5,297 nt of DNA from an uncultured Porphyromonadaceae bacterium (GTDB lineage: Bacteria > Bacteroidota > Bacteroidia > Bacteroidales > Muribaculaceae): contig CAMWRO010000214.1 of NCBI GenBank assembly GCA_947176615.1, positions 1 to 5,297 of the forward strand. Direction: 5' to 3'. The position numbers and the translations under genes are program-made. This document shows, piece by piece, positions 1 to 5,297 of this stretch; positions within the stretch are counted from its first letter, which is position 1, and every line of letters starts with the position of its first letter. The notes beneath the pieces were generated by a model. It saw only the letters and a list, made by a program, of their open reading frames with translations, searched no databases and was not told the DNA's origin.

Positions 1-23
1 CCTCGCTTCGCCCCGTCATAAAG

Positions 24-1418
24 ATGACGCGGCTGACCACCCCGATAAAAAAGCAATATACGGTGGTGTGTCCCGAGGGGGTGGAGACATCCGAGCCGGT
101 GGCCTATGACGGCGACCGGTTGAAAATCGTCTATACCCGCGACGGATTTTCGCCGCGCGAGGAGACCGTGACGGTGGGACAGCCTGCGGCCTACGTCAAG
201 TATGACGGGTCGACAATCCGTGTGCGTCCCGCCTCTCAGTGCGGAATCCGTTTCACCCGGCGTTTCAATCTTGCCGTGAGATCGGTGAAGGGAACGACTA
301 TCAACGGTTACACTGTCAGCATCAACGGCCGCCCGGTCAACACGATGGAGCGCACTGTCGATCTGACCGAAGTCGACCTCGCCGACGGCGCGACTGTCGA
401 GATTCAGGCCGCGTCCAACAATTACCGTCCGCTTAAACTCGAATTTTCGGCCGAAGACCTCCTGAAGCGTGAAACCATCGACTTGGAGCTGCATCCGATC
501 GAGCAGGGGGTGACGCTGCGTCTTGACTTCGGCGACGGCAGAGTTTTTGAGGAACAGATTTCGATTGAAAAAAATACTCCCGAATATAACCGTCTTCATT
601 CCGGTAATTTCCACGGTTTTCGCGCCCATCGTCAGGTGACACAGGACAATTCAGAGGTCTACAATGTCGATGTGCGTTTCACCGGCGGTCGCCCCGTAGC
701 TCCCAATTTCGAGGCATCGCGTGAGGGTGATGCCAATGTTGACCGTGCTACGGCCAGTCATCGCGCCCCGGTGTTTGAGAATGTCTCTGATGAGGCGTCT
801 GACTCCCGCAACAGTGTGGATGCGTCGCTGCCCACGGTCGAGACTGAAATAACCCCGACCGATGCCGACGGTCACGATGATACCCGTGGCAAGAACCGTG
901 TAAAGTGGATTCTTGCCGTCGCCGGAGCCATCGTGCTGCTGGTGGTCGCGCTGACCCTGTTCCTGCCGCGAGGCGAGACCCTTGACGCGGTCCCCGCCGC
1001 CGAAACGGAACTTGCCGACACTGTCGCCCCGGTTGCCGCCCCTACCCATGTGGCTCCGCTTGCCGGAGAGGATGCGGCCGATGTCGAATATCTCAATTCC
1101 ACCGGCCGCTGGGAGGTGTCGCGTGTCACCGGAGAGTCGGCCAAGAAACTGATGGCCGCCATCGAGAGCGGTGACATCGAGGGCGTGGTCAACAATGATT
1201 ACTTTGCGGTAACCGGCCGATGCACCAACAGCAAGGCTGATGAAATCGCCGGATTGTTGTGGCGCGCCTACGGGTCGCCCGTCCGCGCATCCAATGCGAA
1301 GACGCTCCGCAGTTCGGTCAAAGGCGGGGTGATTGACCTTAACTCACTCTATGAAGGGTTGATGCGCCGCCGTCCCAAAGATGACGAAGCCAACACGACC
1401 CCGCGCCCGAAGCGGTAA
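24..1418 (+). CDS. Unrecognised single-pass membrane protein with PEGA-like beta-rich N-terminal part; start uncertain
   Basis: I do not recognise a named family. From the ATG at 24 the product is 464 residues. Residues 1 to about 230 are rich in alternating beta-strand patterns, with short stretches such as 'GFSPREETVTVG' and 'NGYTVSINGRPV' that resemble PEGA or similar small beta-sandwich domains. About 230-290 is acidic, polar and probably a disordered linker. Residues 295-314 (WILAVAGAIVLLVVALTLFL) form one strong membrane helix, preceded by basic KNRVK, so the N-terminal part is predicted cytoplasmic and the C-terminal part periplasmic. An Ala/Pro/Thr-rich spacer leads to a compact C-terminal domain (about 350-450, starting near 'YLNSTGRW'), then a basic tail. 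There is no signal peptide. The frame has no stop between 24 and the left edge, so the gene may begin outside the window; ATG 24 is the first visible start. It ends 27 bases before the aminotransferase gene. A sensory or scaffold role is possible but unproven. Confidence 0.8.
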   Translation: MTRLTTPIKKQYTVVCPEGVETSEPVAYDGDRLKIVYTRDGFSPREETVTVGQPAAYVKYDGSTIRVRPASQCGIRFTRRFNLAVRSVKGTTINGYTVSINGRPVNTMERTVDLTEVDLADGATVEIQAASNNYRPLKLEFSAEDLLKRETIDLELHPIEQGVTLRLDFGDGRVFEEQISIEKNTPEYNRLHSGNFHGFRAHRQVTQDNSEVYNVDVRFTGGRPVAPNFEASREGDANVDRATASHRAPVFENVSDEASDSRNSVDASLPTVETEITPTDADGHDDTRGKNRVKWILAVAGAIVLLVVALTLFLPRGETLDAVPAAETELADTVAPVAAPTHVAPLAGEDAADVEYLNSTGRWEVSRVTGESAKKLMAAIESGDIEGVVNNDYFAVTGRCTNSKADEIAGLLWRAYGSPVRASNAKTLRSSVKGGVIDLNSLYEGLMRRRPKDDEANTTPRPKR

Positions 1419-1445
1419 AAAAAACTTCTAAAAATTTTCTGAAAG

Positions 1446-2642
1446 ATGCCTGAAGTATCCCATCGCGGCACAGTAATGCCGTCATCCCCTATACGCCGCC
1501 TCGTCCCGCTGGCCAATGCCGCCATGGACCGGGGAGTAAAAGTCTATCGTCTGAATATCGGACAACCCGACGTGCCCACCCCGCAGGAGGGGCTGGACGC
1601 GCTGAAACATATCGACCGTAAGGTGCTTGAGTATAGTCCCTCGGAAGGGTTGCTGTCGCTCCGCAAGAAACTCCACGAGTATTACCACACCTATAATATA
1701 GATGTCGATGTCGACGACATTATAGTCACCACCGGCGGTAGCGAGGCCGTGCTTTTCGCTTTCATGGCCTGTCTCGACCCCGGCGACGAAATCATCGTGC
1801 CGGAACCGGCCTATGCCAACTATATGGCTTTCGCAATATCGGCCGGGGCCAAAATCGTCACCGTGCCGTCGAGCATCGACGAGGGTTTCGCCCTTCCCCC
1901 GATGGAGAAGTTTGAGGAACTGATTACCCCGCGCACCAAGGGCATCCTCATCTGCAACCCCAACAACCCGACCGGCTATCTTTACACGATGAAAGAGATG
2001 CTGCAGCTCCGTGACATCGTCAAGAAACATGACCTGTTCCTGTTTTCCGACGAGGTTTATCGCGAGTTCTGCTACACCGGCGCGCCTTATATTTCGGCCT
2101 TCCATCTCCCCGGCATCGAGGAACAGGTGGTGTTGATTGACTCGGTGTCAAAGCGTTACAATGAGTGCGGAATCCGTGTCGGAGCCCTCATAACCAAGCA
2201 CAAGGAGCTGAAAAAGAACATCATGAAATTCTGTCAGGCCCGCTTGAGTCCGCCCTTGCTCGGGCAGCTCGTCGCCGAGGCTTCGATTGACACCCCCCGC
2301 GAGTATATGCTTGAGACCTACAACGAGTATGTCGAGCGACGCAAGTTCATGATTGACCGTCTCAACCGCATCCCCGGTTGCTATTCACCCATCCCGATGG
2401 GCGCGTTCTACACCGTGGCGCGTCTGCCCGTCGACGATGCCGACAAGTTCTGCGAATGGTGTCTGGAGGAATTTGAATGGGAGGGGCAGACCATCTTCAT
2501 GGCTCCGGCATCGGGTTTTTACACGACTCCCGGCATGGGACGCAATGAGGTGCGACTGGCCTATGTCCTCAACAAGGAGGAACTTGACCGCGCCATGACC
2601 GTTCTTGAACATGCGCTTGAGGCTTATAATAACCGTAAATAA
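1446..2642 (+). CDS. Pyridoxal phosphate-dependent aminotransferase, class I/II (aspartate aminotransferase-like)
   Basis: A PLP enzyme of fold type I that moves an amino group between an amino acid and a 2-oxo acid in the cytoplasm. All family landmarks are present: N-terminal 'LNIGQPDVPTP'; the N171-P-N-N174-P-T-G motif with N174 contacting PLP; D202-E-V-Y205, where D202 pairs with the PLP ring nitrogen; S-V-S-K236, with K236 forming the Schiff base, followed by the C-G-x-R244-x-G phosphate-binding stretch; and R370 in 'EVRLAY', which binds the substrate carboxylate. The 398 residues are full length for this family. The start at 1446 is chosen because related proteins also begin about 12 residues before the 'MPSSPIRRL' segment. 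The adjacent U32 gene follows after 26 bases, so co-transcription is likely. Amino-acid specificity cannot be read from the sequence; aspartate, aromatic or broad specificity are all possible. There is no sign of damage. Confidence 0.95.
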   Translation: MPEVSHRGTVMPSSPIRRLVPLANAAMDRGVKVYRLNIGQPDVPTPQEGLDALKHIDRKVLEYSPSEGLLSLRKKLHEYYHTYNIDVDVDDIIVTTGGSEAVLFAFMACLDPGDEIIVPEPAYANYMAFAISAGAKIVTVPSSIDEGFALPPMEKFEELITPRTKGILICNPNNPTGYLYTMKEMLQLRDIVKKHDLFLFSDEVYREFCYTGAPYISAFHLPGIEEQVVLIDSVSKRYNECGIRVGALITKHKELKKNIMKFCQARLSPPLLGQLVAEASIDTPREYMLETYNEYVERRKFMIDRLNRIPGCYSPIPMGAFYTVARLPVDDADKFCEWCLEEFEWEGQTIFMAPASGFYTTPGMGRNEVRLAYVLNKEELDRAMTVLEHALEAYNNRK

Positions 2643-2668
2643 TGCACAATTCATAATTCAGGGCAGGG

Positions 2669-3910
2669 ATGAACAGGAAAGATTTTGAGATAATGGCTCC
2701 CGTGGGGAGCTACGAGTCGCTTCACGCCGCGATTGAGGCCGGGGCCGATGCTGTATATTTCGGTGTCGAGGGACTCAACATGCGCTCCCGGTCGAGCGTC
2801 AATTTTACCCTCGACGACCTTCGCAACATCGCCACAATCTGTGACGAGGCCGGAGTCAAGAGCTATCTGACGGTCAACACCGTCATCTATGACAACGACA
2901 TCGCCACCTGTCACGCCATCATCGACGCCGTGGCTTCGAGCGGTGTCTCGGCTATTATTGCCAGTGACGTGGCTGCGATTATGTATGCCCGCAGCATCGG
3001 CGTGGAGGTCCACATCTCCACTCAGGTCAACGTGACCAATATCGAGGCTGTCAGGTTTTACTCGCAATGGGCCGACGTTGTCGTTCTCGCCCGCGAGCTG
3101 AATCTTGATCAGGTCAAGGCGATAAGCGACGCAATCGAGCGTGAGAACATCTGCGGCCCGAGCGGCCGCCGGGTGCGCATCGAGATGTTCTGTCACGGCG
3201 CGCTGTGCATGGCCGTTTCAGGGAAATGCTATCTCAGCCTCCACGAGATGAATTCGAGCGCCAACCGCGGTGCCTGCACCCAGATCTGCCGCCGCTCCTA
3301 TACCGTCACCGACCGCGAGACAGGCGACCAACTCGATATTGAGAACAAATACATCATGTCGCCCAAGGACTTGAAGACCATCCACTTTCTCAACAAGATG
3401 ATTGATGCGGGGGTGACTGTGTTCAAGATCGAAGGGCGCGCCCGCGGCCCCGAGTATGTCAAGGTGGCCGTCGAGTGCTACTCGGCCGCTATCGACGCTA
3501 TCTGTGAAGGCAGCTATGGCGAGGAGAAGATTGCGGCGTGGGATGCCGAGCTTGAAAAGATTTTTAACCGTGGATTCTGGGACGGCTATTATCTCGGCCA
3601 GCGTTTGGGCGAATGGTCGTCGAAATATGGCTCGTCGGCAACTCGCGTCAAGCGTTACGCTGCCAAGGGGGTGCGTTATTTCCCCGCAATCGGTGTCGGC
3701 GAGTTCCTGATGGAGAGCGGTGAGCTGCACCTTGGCGACGAAATCGTCATCACCGGCCCGACCACAGGGGCTATTATCATGACCGTCGATGAGATGCGCG
3801 TCGACCTCAAGCCGGTCGATACTGTCAGAAAGGGGGAGAGTTTCTCAATCAAGACCGACAAGAAAATCCGCCCCAGCGACAAGCTCTATATCTGGGAAAA
3901 GAAATCCTAA
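2669..3910 (+). CDS. U32 peptidase-family protein, TrhP/YegQ-like (probable tRNA uridine-34 hydroxylation factor)
   Basis: The N-terminal part is a TIM-barrel-like U32 domain opening with 'EIMAPVGSYESLHAAIEAGA', where the 'AGADAVYFG' stretch is typical. The U32 signature is at residues 173-187 (E-M-F-C-H-G-A-L-C180 ... S-G-K-C187), followed by R-G-A-C203-T-Q-I-C207-R. C180, C187, C203 and C207 fit a 4Fe-4S site as described for U32 proteins such as UbiU/UbiV and TrhP. 'KIEGR' at 253-257 is also conserved. Residues about 325-413 form the small C-terminal beta domain seen in U32 proteins. Despite the peptidase name, characterised members with this layout (E. coli TrhP/YegQ, B. subtilis YrrN/YrrO) take part in prephenate-dependent 5-hydroxylation of wobble uridine in tRNA. 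That function is inferred here from length (413 residues) and architecture; another U32 subfamily such as RlhA-like is possible. The ATG at 2669 directly follows a purine run (gggcaggg), which is too close to act as a normal Shine-Dalgarno sequence. Confidence 0.93.
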   Translation: MNRKDFEIMAPVGSYESLHAAIEAGADAVYFGVEGLNMRSRSSVNFTLDDLRNIATICDEAGVKSYLTVNTVIYDNDIATCHAIIDAVASSGVSAIIASDVAAIMYARSIGVEVHISTQVNVTNIEAVRFYSQWADVVVLARELNLDQVKAISDAIERENICGPSGRRVRIEMFCHGALCMAVSGKCYLSLHEMNSSANRGACTQICRRSYTVTDRETGDQLDIENKYIMSPKDLKTIHFLNKMIDAGVTVFKIEGRARGPEYVKVAVECYSAAIDAICEGSYGEEKIAAWDAELEKIFNRGFWDGYYLGQRLGEWSSKYGSSATRVKRYAAKGVRYFPAIGVGEFLMESGELHLGDEIVITGPTTGAIIMTVDEMRVDLKPVDTVRKGESFSIKTDKKIRPSDKLYIWEKKS

Positions 3911-3933
3911 ACCGTTAAATATTCCGCTCTTTG

Positions 3934-3953
3934 TGCAATTTGCATGAATTGCA
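3934..3953. repeat. Inverted repeat, 7-base arms and 6-base spacer (operator candidate 1)
   Basis: The arms TGCAATT (3934-3940) and AATTGCA (3947-3953) are exact reverse complements around the spacer TGCATG. The repeat lies 24 bases after the U32 stop codon and upstream of the small-gene promoter. No U-run follows it, so a rho-independent terminator is unlikely. It may be a protein-binding site for autoregulation of the downstream gene pair; that role is inference. Confidence 0.5.
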
Positions 3954-3964
3954 TAAGTTGTTGA

Positions 3965-3984
3965 GATATAAAACAGGTTATATC
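3965..3984. repeat. Inverted repeat, 7-base arms and 6-base spacer (operator candidate 2)
   Basis: The arms GATATAA (3965-3971) and TTATATC (3978-3984) are exact reverse complements around the spacer AACAGG. The geometry is identical to the repeat at 3934-3953, and the two centres are 31 bases apart, close to three helical turns. The right arm with one more base (GTTATATC, 3977-3984) recurs exactly at 3993-4000, overlapping the -7 box. The position just upstream of and into the promoter suggests an operator. Confidence 0.5.
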
Positions 3985-3992
3985 AGAAATTT

Positions 3993-4000
3993 GTTATATC
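3993..4000 (+). repeat. Extra half-site GTTATATC, direct repeat of 3977-3984
   Basis: This is an exact 8-base copy of 3977-3984 on the same strand, offset by 16 bases. It overlaps the first four bases of the predicted -7 box, so a protein bound here would block RNA polymerase. Chance occurrence in AT-rich DNA cannot be excluded. Confidence 0.4.
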
Positions 4001-4004
4001 TTTG
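3997..4004 (+). promoter_or_regulatory. Bacteroidota-type -7 promoter box TATCTTTG for the antitoxin-like/GNAT pair
   Basis: TATCTTTG matches the Bacteroidota -7 consensus TAnnTTTG. It would place the transcription start near 4008-4011 and give a leader of about 20 AT-rich bases before ATG 4030, which is normal for this phylum. No good TTG/TTTG -33 element is visible at the expected distance, around 3971-3975, so the promoter may be weak or rely on the -7 box alone. Confidence 0.55.
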
Positions 4005-4029
4005 CATTAGAATTAAAACTCTCACTCAC

Positions 4030-4182
4030 ATGGCACGACCTATAAAAGAAACTCCGATTCTTTTCGGTGAAGATGCACGGCGTTTTGAGGAACGTATGAA
4101 AAACCCTCCAAAAGAATCAGAATCCGACCGTCGTCGACGGTTGGCCAATTATCGCGCTGCGCTGTCAATGTTCGTTAAGTGA
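4030..4182 (+). CDS. Small antitoxin-like protein upstream of GNAT toxin-like gene
   Basis: A 50-residue soluble, charged protein. It opens MARPIKETPILFGEDARRF, then has an Arg/Glu-rich helix, a 'NPPKESESD' turn and a second basic helix with four consecutive arginines ('DRRRRLANY'). Small proteins with a '(R)PIKETPxLxGxDAxRF' opening are, from memory, common next to GNAT acetyltransferase genes, which suggests an antitoxin and possible DNA-binding autoregulator; this is not proven here. The predicted strand-helix-helix order is loosely like a ribbon-helix-helix protein. ATG 4030 is preferred over the GTG-type start in the same frame at 3931, because the -7 box at 3997-4004 would lie inside a longer gene and the 3931-4029 translation looks non-coding. 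The stop lies four bases before the GNAT start, so the two are co-transcribed and probably translationally coupled. The segment is AT-rich compared with its upstream neighbours. Confidence 0.8.
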   Translation: MARPIKETPILFGEDARRFEERMKNPPKESESDRRRRLANYRAALSMFVK

Positions 4183-4186
4183 CGAT

Positions 4187-4737
4187 ATGACATTAAACGA
4201 AATTACTCAACTTTATCAAATCCGTCGGCTTGCTAAAGAGGAAGTTGTTCGCTCTTTTGATTGTGGGGACGAAGATTTGAATGATTTTATTTTGAACGAG
4301 TCTGTTCGCTATCGACAGGCTCGTTTAGCTGTTTCATACGTCATTGAAATTAAAGGACTAATGATGTGGTTGGATTTTTCAGTCTTGCAAATGATAGGGT
4401 CTCAATTTCAGATTTTGAAAGCAAGACTGAGTTCAACCGTTTCCGTAAGAAAAGGTTTGTTAATGAAAAACGACTTAAAAGTTATCCGGCAGTTAAAATC
4501 TGTCGACTTGGTATAGACTTATCTGTCAAAGGGCAATCGCTTGGAACTTTTATTCTTGATTTTATTAAATCCTACTTTGTTGAAGATAATAAAACTGGTT
4601 GCCGATTCCTGACCGTTGACGCGTATATTAATGCTGAAACTTTTTATCTTAAAAATGGCTTTATACCGTTAAGTACAGAGTCGGATACGGAATATACCAA
4701 ACTACTTTTTTTCGATCTCGAAGAAATAGAGGAATAG
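4187..4737 (+). pseudogene. GNAT-family N-acetyltransferase, TacT/AtaT toxin-like, disrupted by a one-base frameshift
   Basis: The first 57 residues, to Gly codon 4355-4357, read in one frame ('FDCGDEDLNDFI' at 24-35). The rest continues from 4357 in the -1 frame ('TNDVVGFFSLANDRV' onward) to the stop at 4735-4737. Restoring one base near 4355-4358 gives a continuous 183-residue protein, the usual size for this group. The N-terminal 'FDCG' segment resembles that of TacT/AtaT toxins. K-G-Q117-S-L-G120 is a loose acetyl-CoA-binding loop, and F-Y154-L-K-N-G-F contains the tyrosine that usually acts as general acid. Active relatives acetylate aminoacyl-tRNA and stop translation; some other GNATs do not. 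As read, translation from 4187 gives 109 residues with a false C-terminus ending at 4516, lacking the acetyl-CoA site, so it is probably inactive. An initiation at GTG 4366 would make the C-terminal part only. No slippery sequence is seen at the junction. Mutation or sequence error are both possible. Confidence 0.85.
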
Positions 4738-4826
4738 CCTCGGCAAATTATGGATTGTAACCTCGATTGCATTATATGTGTCATTTATTGACGCGGATGT
4801 GGTGTGCGGGGCGGGGAATTTTGGTG

Positions 4827-4834
4827 TAAATTTG
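4827..4834 (+). promoter_or_regulatory. Possible -7 promoter box TAAATTTG before the exported-protein gene
   Basis: TAAATTTG fits the Bacteroidota TAnnTTTG consensus and lies only six bases before ATG 4841. If used, transcription would start at or next to the ATG, giving a leaderless or nearly leaderless message. No convincing -33 TTG is placed at the normal distance; the nearest clear TTG (4788-4790) is too far away. The match may be chance. Confidence 0.35.
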
Positions 4835-4840
4835 TCCGAT

Positions 4841-5297
4841 ATGAAACGGACAATATTCATCACTATATCGTTGGTCGCGGCTGTGAGTGCCTCGGCCAAA
4901 TGGTTGCCTGAAAAGCCTGTCGGTGGTGACGGTATCAGGGTTCTTGACTGCACCTATAATCGAGAGATGCTTGTGTCATCCCGTCCCGCCGGCGAGTCGG
5001 GACGGTGGACTGTCACTGTGTCGGCCGACTCGGTTGAGGATGGTATCGCCTATCGGTTCAAGTTTGTCGCTGCCGTGCCGATGGAGTCGTCGGGCGTGGC
5101 TGTGGCCTTTGACCGCGCGCCGTGGTCGAGCGACAACTATGTCATGATTCCCGCGAGTGTCTACGGCGGCAACCGCCAGCGCATAGTCAACCGAGGCTAT
5201 GCCACCGGTCTGGATCCTGCCGATTACCGCAACCCCGAGCTTGCGCTGCCTTCCAACCCTATTCCGCAATTGTCGCCCGACTTCGGTGCGCAGTCGA
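4841..5297 (+). CDS. Exported protein of unknown function, N-terminal 152 residues, cut by the window edge
   Basis: The frame is open from ATG 4841 to the end of the window. Residues 1-19 (MKRTIFITISLVAAVSASA) are a standard Sec signal peptide with basic start, hydrophobic core and A-x-A cleavage site before K20. No lipobox cysteine is present at the cleavage point, so the product is probably periplasmic, secreted or outer-membrane associated rather than a lipoprotein. Residues 55-92 look like beta strands ('RWTVTVSAD', 'IAYRFKFVAAV', 'GVAVAFD'). 'WSSDNYVMIPASVYGGNR' at 95-112 is a distinctive block that I associate, weakly and from memory, with large exported Bacteroidota proteins, some of them carbohydrate-active. 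I cannot assign an enzyme class from this fragment. The GC-rich codon use returns to that of the upstream chromosomal genes. A possible -7 box is at 4827-4834. Confidence 0.85.
   Translation, partial: MKRTIFITISLVAAVSASAKWLPEKPVGGDGIRVLDCTYNREMLVSSRPAGESGRWTVTVSADSVEDGIAYRFKFVAAVPMESSGVAVAFDRAPWSSDNYVMIPASVYGGNRQRIVNRGYATGLDPADYRNPELALPSNPIPQLSPDFGAQS

Noticed and set aside
1..21. Possible end of an upstream gene: the codons before TAA at 19-21 read P-R-F-A-P-S
   Set aside because: Six codons are too few to support a gene, and the frame of the 24-1418 gene is also open here; the two readings cannot be told apart without upstream sequence.
1482..2105. Long open frame on the minus strand inside the aminotransferase gene
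   Set aside because: It is antisense to a gene with complete catalytic motifs and its product has no recognisable features; high-GC coding DNA often gives such shadows.
2651..3196. Long open frame on the minus strand opposite the U32 gene
   Set aside because: It covers the well-supported U32 coding region, and its product is Asp/Val/Gly-rich without motifs.
3934..3984. Rho-independent terminator after the U32 gene
   Set aside because: Both inverted repeats are AT-rich with short stems and lack a following U-run, so an operator role is the better reading.
3931..4029. N-terminal extension of the small antitoxin-like gene to an in-frame start at 3931
   Set aside because: The extension would contain both inverted repeats and the -7 box, and its translation does not resemble the rest of the protein; ATG 4030 fits the family opening.
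4349..4362. Programmed ribosomal frameshift in the GNAT gene
   Set aside because: The junction TAAAGGACTA has no X-XXY-YYZ slippery heptamer in the right frame and no evident downstream stem-loop, so a plain deletion or sequence error is more likely.
4702..4953. Minus-strand open frame across the 4738-4840 gap
   Set aside because: It overlaps the GNAT end and the signal-peptide coding region, with no promoter or motif to support it.
1..5297. CRISPR arrays, tRNA or rRNA genes, insertion sequences
   Set aside because: No regularly spaced repeats, no recognisable tRNA or rRNA segments and no transposase-like coding were seen.

Overview
The window looks like Bacteroidota chromosome, most likely Bacteroidales. 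The reasons are TAnnTTTG-type -7 promoter boxes (3997-4004, and possibly 4827-4834), gene starts without clear Shine-Dalgarno sequences, and protein sequences that read like those of gut Bacteroidales. The high GC of the main genes (36 of 60 bases in the sample 1921-1980) fits a Muribaculaceae-like genome better than Bacteroides itself, but this is inference from style, not from a marker gene.

Layout. All supported genes are on the + strand. (1) 24-1418: an unrecognised single-pass membrane protein with a large beta-rich, PEGA-like N-terminal part; its frame is open to the left edge, so the start is uncertain. (2) 1446-2642: a complete PLP-dependent class I/II aminotransferase. (3) 2669-3910: a complete U32 'peptidase' family protein with Fe-S type cysteines, related to the tRNA-hydroxylation protein TrhP/YegQ. 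These three are closely spaced (gaps of 27 and 26 bases) and could be co-transcribed. (4) 3911-4737: an AT-rich insert-like segment (21 to 23 G/C of 60 bases in two sampled lines) holding a two-gene toxin-antitoxin-like module: a 50-residue antitoxin-like protein (4030-4182) and, four bases later, a GNAT acetyltransferase of TacT/AtaT style (4187-4737) broken by a one-base frameshift near 4355-4358. (5) 4841 to the right edge: the first 152 residues of an exported protein with a clear signal peptide and unknown function.

How the parts work together. The aminotransferase and U32 gene are housekeeping-type functions (amino-acid metabolism and probably tRNA wobble-uridine modification). The small gene pair is accessory. 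It has its own promoter, and two inverted repeats of identical geometry (7-base arms, 6-base spacer) lie immediately upstream, with a third half-site running into the -7 box. This is the pattern expected if the small protein, alone or with the GNAT protein, represses its own operon. The frameshift suggests the acetyltransferase is inactive in this sequence while the antitoxin-like partner is kept, unless the missing base is a sequencing or assembly error.

The most interesting part is the 3911-4737 segment. No new multi-gene system is evident; the rest of the window is ordinary.
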